Made by a program: the position numbers and the translations under genes | Part shown: positions 20,238-21,797 of the stretch, in pieces | Numbering within the stretch: the first letter of the stretch is position 1 | Layout: the number at the start of each line of letters is the position of its first letter | Notes under the pieces: model-generated | Database searches by the model: none | Told to the model about the DNA's origin: nothing | What the model saw: the letters and a program-made list of their open reading frames with translations, nothing else | Virus record (IMG/VR): IMGVR_UViG_3300030117_005195 | Coordinates: 1 to 21,797 of that record | Source of the DNA: a virus | Direction: 5' to 3' (one strand) | Length of the DNA stretch: 21,797 bases

Positions 20238-21521
20238 TTATTGTGTAGTAGGCTCGGCTATGTATACCTCCACATTATTACTGACATTCCACACCTGTGC
20301 TGTCACAGTTGTAGCTACAGTAAATTCTTTAGAGTCAAATCCATTACCTTGCCCTACTTCATTTAATTGTATAGTAAGTGTACCTATATCCATTTGTCTT
20401 AGGGTACAGCTCCCTCCTTTTGTCCAAAGATTAGATAGTATAAGTTTGTCTACCTTTCCATTTACTCCACTATTAGGGGCATCAATCCATATCCTGTCGT
20501 ATGTTCCACCTTTAGTTACCATAGCCTGTGCTTGATGATGACCCCCACCTATTGCTCTCATTCTTGAAGTTCCTGCTGTCTGAGATATAGATTGTCCATC
20601 ACTAGCATTGCCAATAATATTAATTGTGTGTGCATTTATATCAGAAAAGTCTAAAGATTTACACCTTGACTTCTCCACAATGAGCTCCCCAATTTGCAAT
20701 CGAGTTGCCGTACCACCCGATACATCTGTCCCCTCTACTAATACTGCTTCAGTCTTACCCGAAGGGAGGGTTGATGATGTATATGCCGTCCCGATTGTGA
20801 CGTCATAGATTCCAATTTCTGACACGGGGGTACTTGCTAAAACAATTCGTAAAGTATTATCTTCTTTGTTTTCTTTTCTAAACATCATAGCTGACTCAAG
20901 AGTTTCAGAAGGGATATTGTGTGGGGCTGCATATATACCTGCATCTCCGTTTTCAAATGTTCTGTCCTTTAGTACAGTTTCATTTACAACTACACCACCA
21001 CCTACAGTAGAGCCAACAGTTAATAAACCAAGAGCCATCTGTGGACTGAATCCGAGTGCACGAAGTAATGTATAAGGAGATTTAGCTATGTTAAATGCTG
21101 TCCTCCACTTCTTACTTTCGCTGTTAAGATACTCTACTTTGTCAAATATCCAATCCCTAGTAGCTCTTAATTTCCTGTAAGTATTTATAGGGAAATTAAG
21201 TATAGCCCTTGGACTAGATTTAATTGCACGGATTAACTTACCTATACTTCTTATGTGTATAGCTAACCCTAGAACAATCATGCCACCTGAGATAGACCAT
21301 GCTATATACCCTTGGTCTTGCCACCATTTGACATCAGTAAACAAAGTCTCTAAAGTATATGACTGAAAAGCTAAAGTCGGGAAATATTCTGCAATGTAAG
21401 GTACCGGATTAATATAACTAGCAAATGCTAATGTACCACCACCAATGATAGTAAGTGCTGTAAAAGTATTTAAGGTAAATTTCCCAATACCTTTTAATAT
21501 TTTTTTTAATTTTTCTTTCAT
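20238..21521 (-). CDS. Membrane-anchored late protein with a beta-rich C-terminal half (427 aa)
   Basis: Three likely transmembrane stretches are visible: about 17-37 (TLNTFTALTIIGGGTLAFAS), 71-90 (YIAWSISGGMIVLGLAIHI) and 160-179 (PQMALGLLTVGSTVGGGVVV). The region between the second and third is Arg/Lys-rich. From about residue 185 on, the sequence is Gly/Thr/Asn/Ser-rich with no further membrane helix (IYDVTIGTAYTSSTLPSG, then GGTYDRIWIDAPNSGVNG and TLTIQLNEVGQGNGFDSKEF), typical of beta sandwiches or a beta-helix exposed outside. An ATGA overlap joins it to the upstream 61-residue gene. It may be a virion membrane protein, a surface or attachment protein, or a lysis-related factor; the family is unknown. 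Confidence 0.7.
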   Translation of the reverse strand: MKEKLKKILKGIGKFTLNTFTALTIIGGGTLAFASYINPVPYIAEYFPTLAFQSYTLETLFTDVKWWQDQGYIAWSISGGMIVLGLAIHIRSIGKLIRAIKSSPRAILNFPINTYRKLRATRDWIFDKVEYLNSESKKWRTAFNIAKSPYTLLRALGFSPQMALGLLTVGSTVGGGVVVNETVLKDRTFENGDAGIYAAPHNIPSETLESAMMFRKENKEDNTLRIVLASTPVSEIGIYDVTIGTAYTSSTLPSGKTEAVLVEGTDVSGGTATRLQIGELIVEKSRCKSLDFSDINAHTINIIGNASDGQSISQTAGTSRMRAIGGGHHQAQAMVTKGGTYDRIWIDAPNSGVNGKVDKLILSNLWTKGGSCTLRQMDIGTLTIQLNEVGQGNGFDSKEFTVATTVTAQVWNVSNNVEVYIAEPTTQ

Positions 21522-21703
21522 AATGCGTATCCTATTAATAGTCCTGTTACAAGTACAATAGTTAGTACTAACATTATACCACGAATCCTCCCGAGTGATT
21601 TGTTGAATTGGTTTTGCATATCAATTAACCTAAGTTTAGTCGTGTTGATATGCTTTTGTAAAAGCTCTAGGTCTTGTTCAGTAACTTCTTTCTTCGGCTT
21701 CAT
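21518..21703 (-). CDS. Small tail-anchored membrane protein, coiled-coil then one membrane helix (61 aa)
   Basis: AGGAGG lies seven bases before ATG 21703. The first 40 residues are polar helix with heptad-like spacing (KEVTEQDLELLQKHINTTKL, then RLIDMQNQFNKSLGRI). A single membrane stretch ends the protein (GIMLVLTIVLVTGLLIGYAL, about 42-61). The product fits a spanin-like or holin-associated tail-anchored protein, or a simple virion membrane component. It overlaps the 427-residue gene by four bases (ATGA). Confidence 0.7.
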   Translation of the reverse strand: MKPKKEVTEQDLELLQKHINTTKLRLIDMQNQFNKSLGRIRGIMLVLTIVLVTGLLIGYAL

Positions 21704-21721
21704 AACGAAACCTCCTTAGAA

Positions 21722-21797
21722 TTAAGGCTTAGTGTATTTGTCTTTGACTTTCTTGATCTCTGCTTTCCAAGCATCAAGACCATTGTGATAGATATAA
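21722..21797 (-). CDS. C-terminal fragment of a gene entering from the right edge
   Basis: A minus-strand frame is open from the right edge to TAA at 21722-21724, giving the last 24 residues or so: YHNGLDAWKAEIKKVKDKY then TKP. The start lies outside the window. It is 18 bases upstream of the membrane-protein run and so in the same operon. An endolysin would fit this position, but the visible tail is too short to judge. Confidence 0.45.
   Translation of the reverse strand, partial: YIYHNGLDAWKAEIKKVKDKYTKP

Overview
This window looks like part of the genome of an uncultured, AT-rich, double-stranded tailed phage. It uses the standard bacterial code: TGA is a working stop in many ATGA overlaps. 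Ribosome-binding sites are strong and Shine-Dalgarno-like, and sigma70-type promoters are visible. There are no rRNA or tRNA genes, integrase, transposase or recognisable metabolic genes. The terminase pair, portal, RusA resolvase, RecB/Cas4-like nuclease, RepA-type ATPase and DUF932/DUF2958 proteins fit a lytic or plasmid-like phage. The host cannot be named.

Layout. (1) 1-6324, minus strand: head of the late operon, in the order small terminase, large terminase, portal, then three unrecognised proteins, the last leaving the window. (2) 6325-7703: a 1.3 kb gene-free divergent control region. It holds TGCAATTGCA palindromes, a T/G-only strand with 14-bp tandem repeats, a 24-bp direct repeat, many copies of TACTGAAGG and TCTCAGTA, and promoters facing both ways. 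(3) 7704-11993, plus strand: a run of about 16 small, mostly unrecognised early genes, several with cysteine knuckles, tightly packed around SD-start junctions. Between 7.9 and 9.5 kb the gaps hold many hairpins and a sequence with nearly all the conserved elements of a type III hammerhead ribozyme (8566-8619). (4) 12021-17971, plus strand: a second promoter with a palindrome over its -10, then DUF932 and the replication/recombination block (possible ssDNA-binding protein, PD-(D/E)XK nuclease, RepA-like ATPase). (5) 18096-19509: an unknown basic protein and RusA. (6) 19654-19726: a bidirectional terminator with 19-bp arms between convergent operons. (7) 19721-21797, minus strand: a run of small membrane proteins and a 427-residue membrane-anchored protein, likely the lysis or membrane end of the late operon.

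If the genome is circular or circularly permuted, the late operon starts at the terminase, runs left off the window, re-enters from the right edge and ends at 19721. The two transcription units therefore diverge at about 6.3-7.7 kb and converge at about 19.7 kb.

The most striking element is the hammerhead candidate. Its predicted cut would separate the mRNA of the 8133-8501 gene, which ends in a perfect 13-bp hairpin, from the mRNA of the downstream zinc-knuckle genes. All calls come from reading the sequence; no database search was run.
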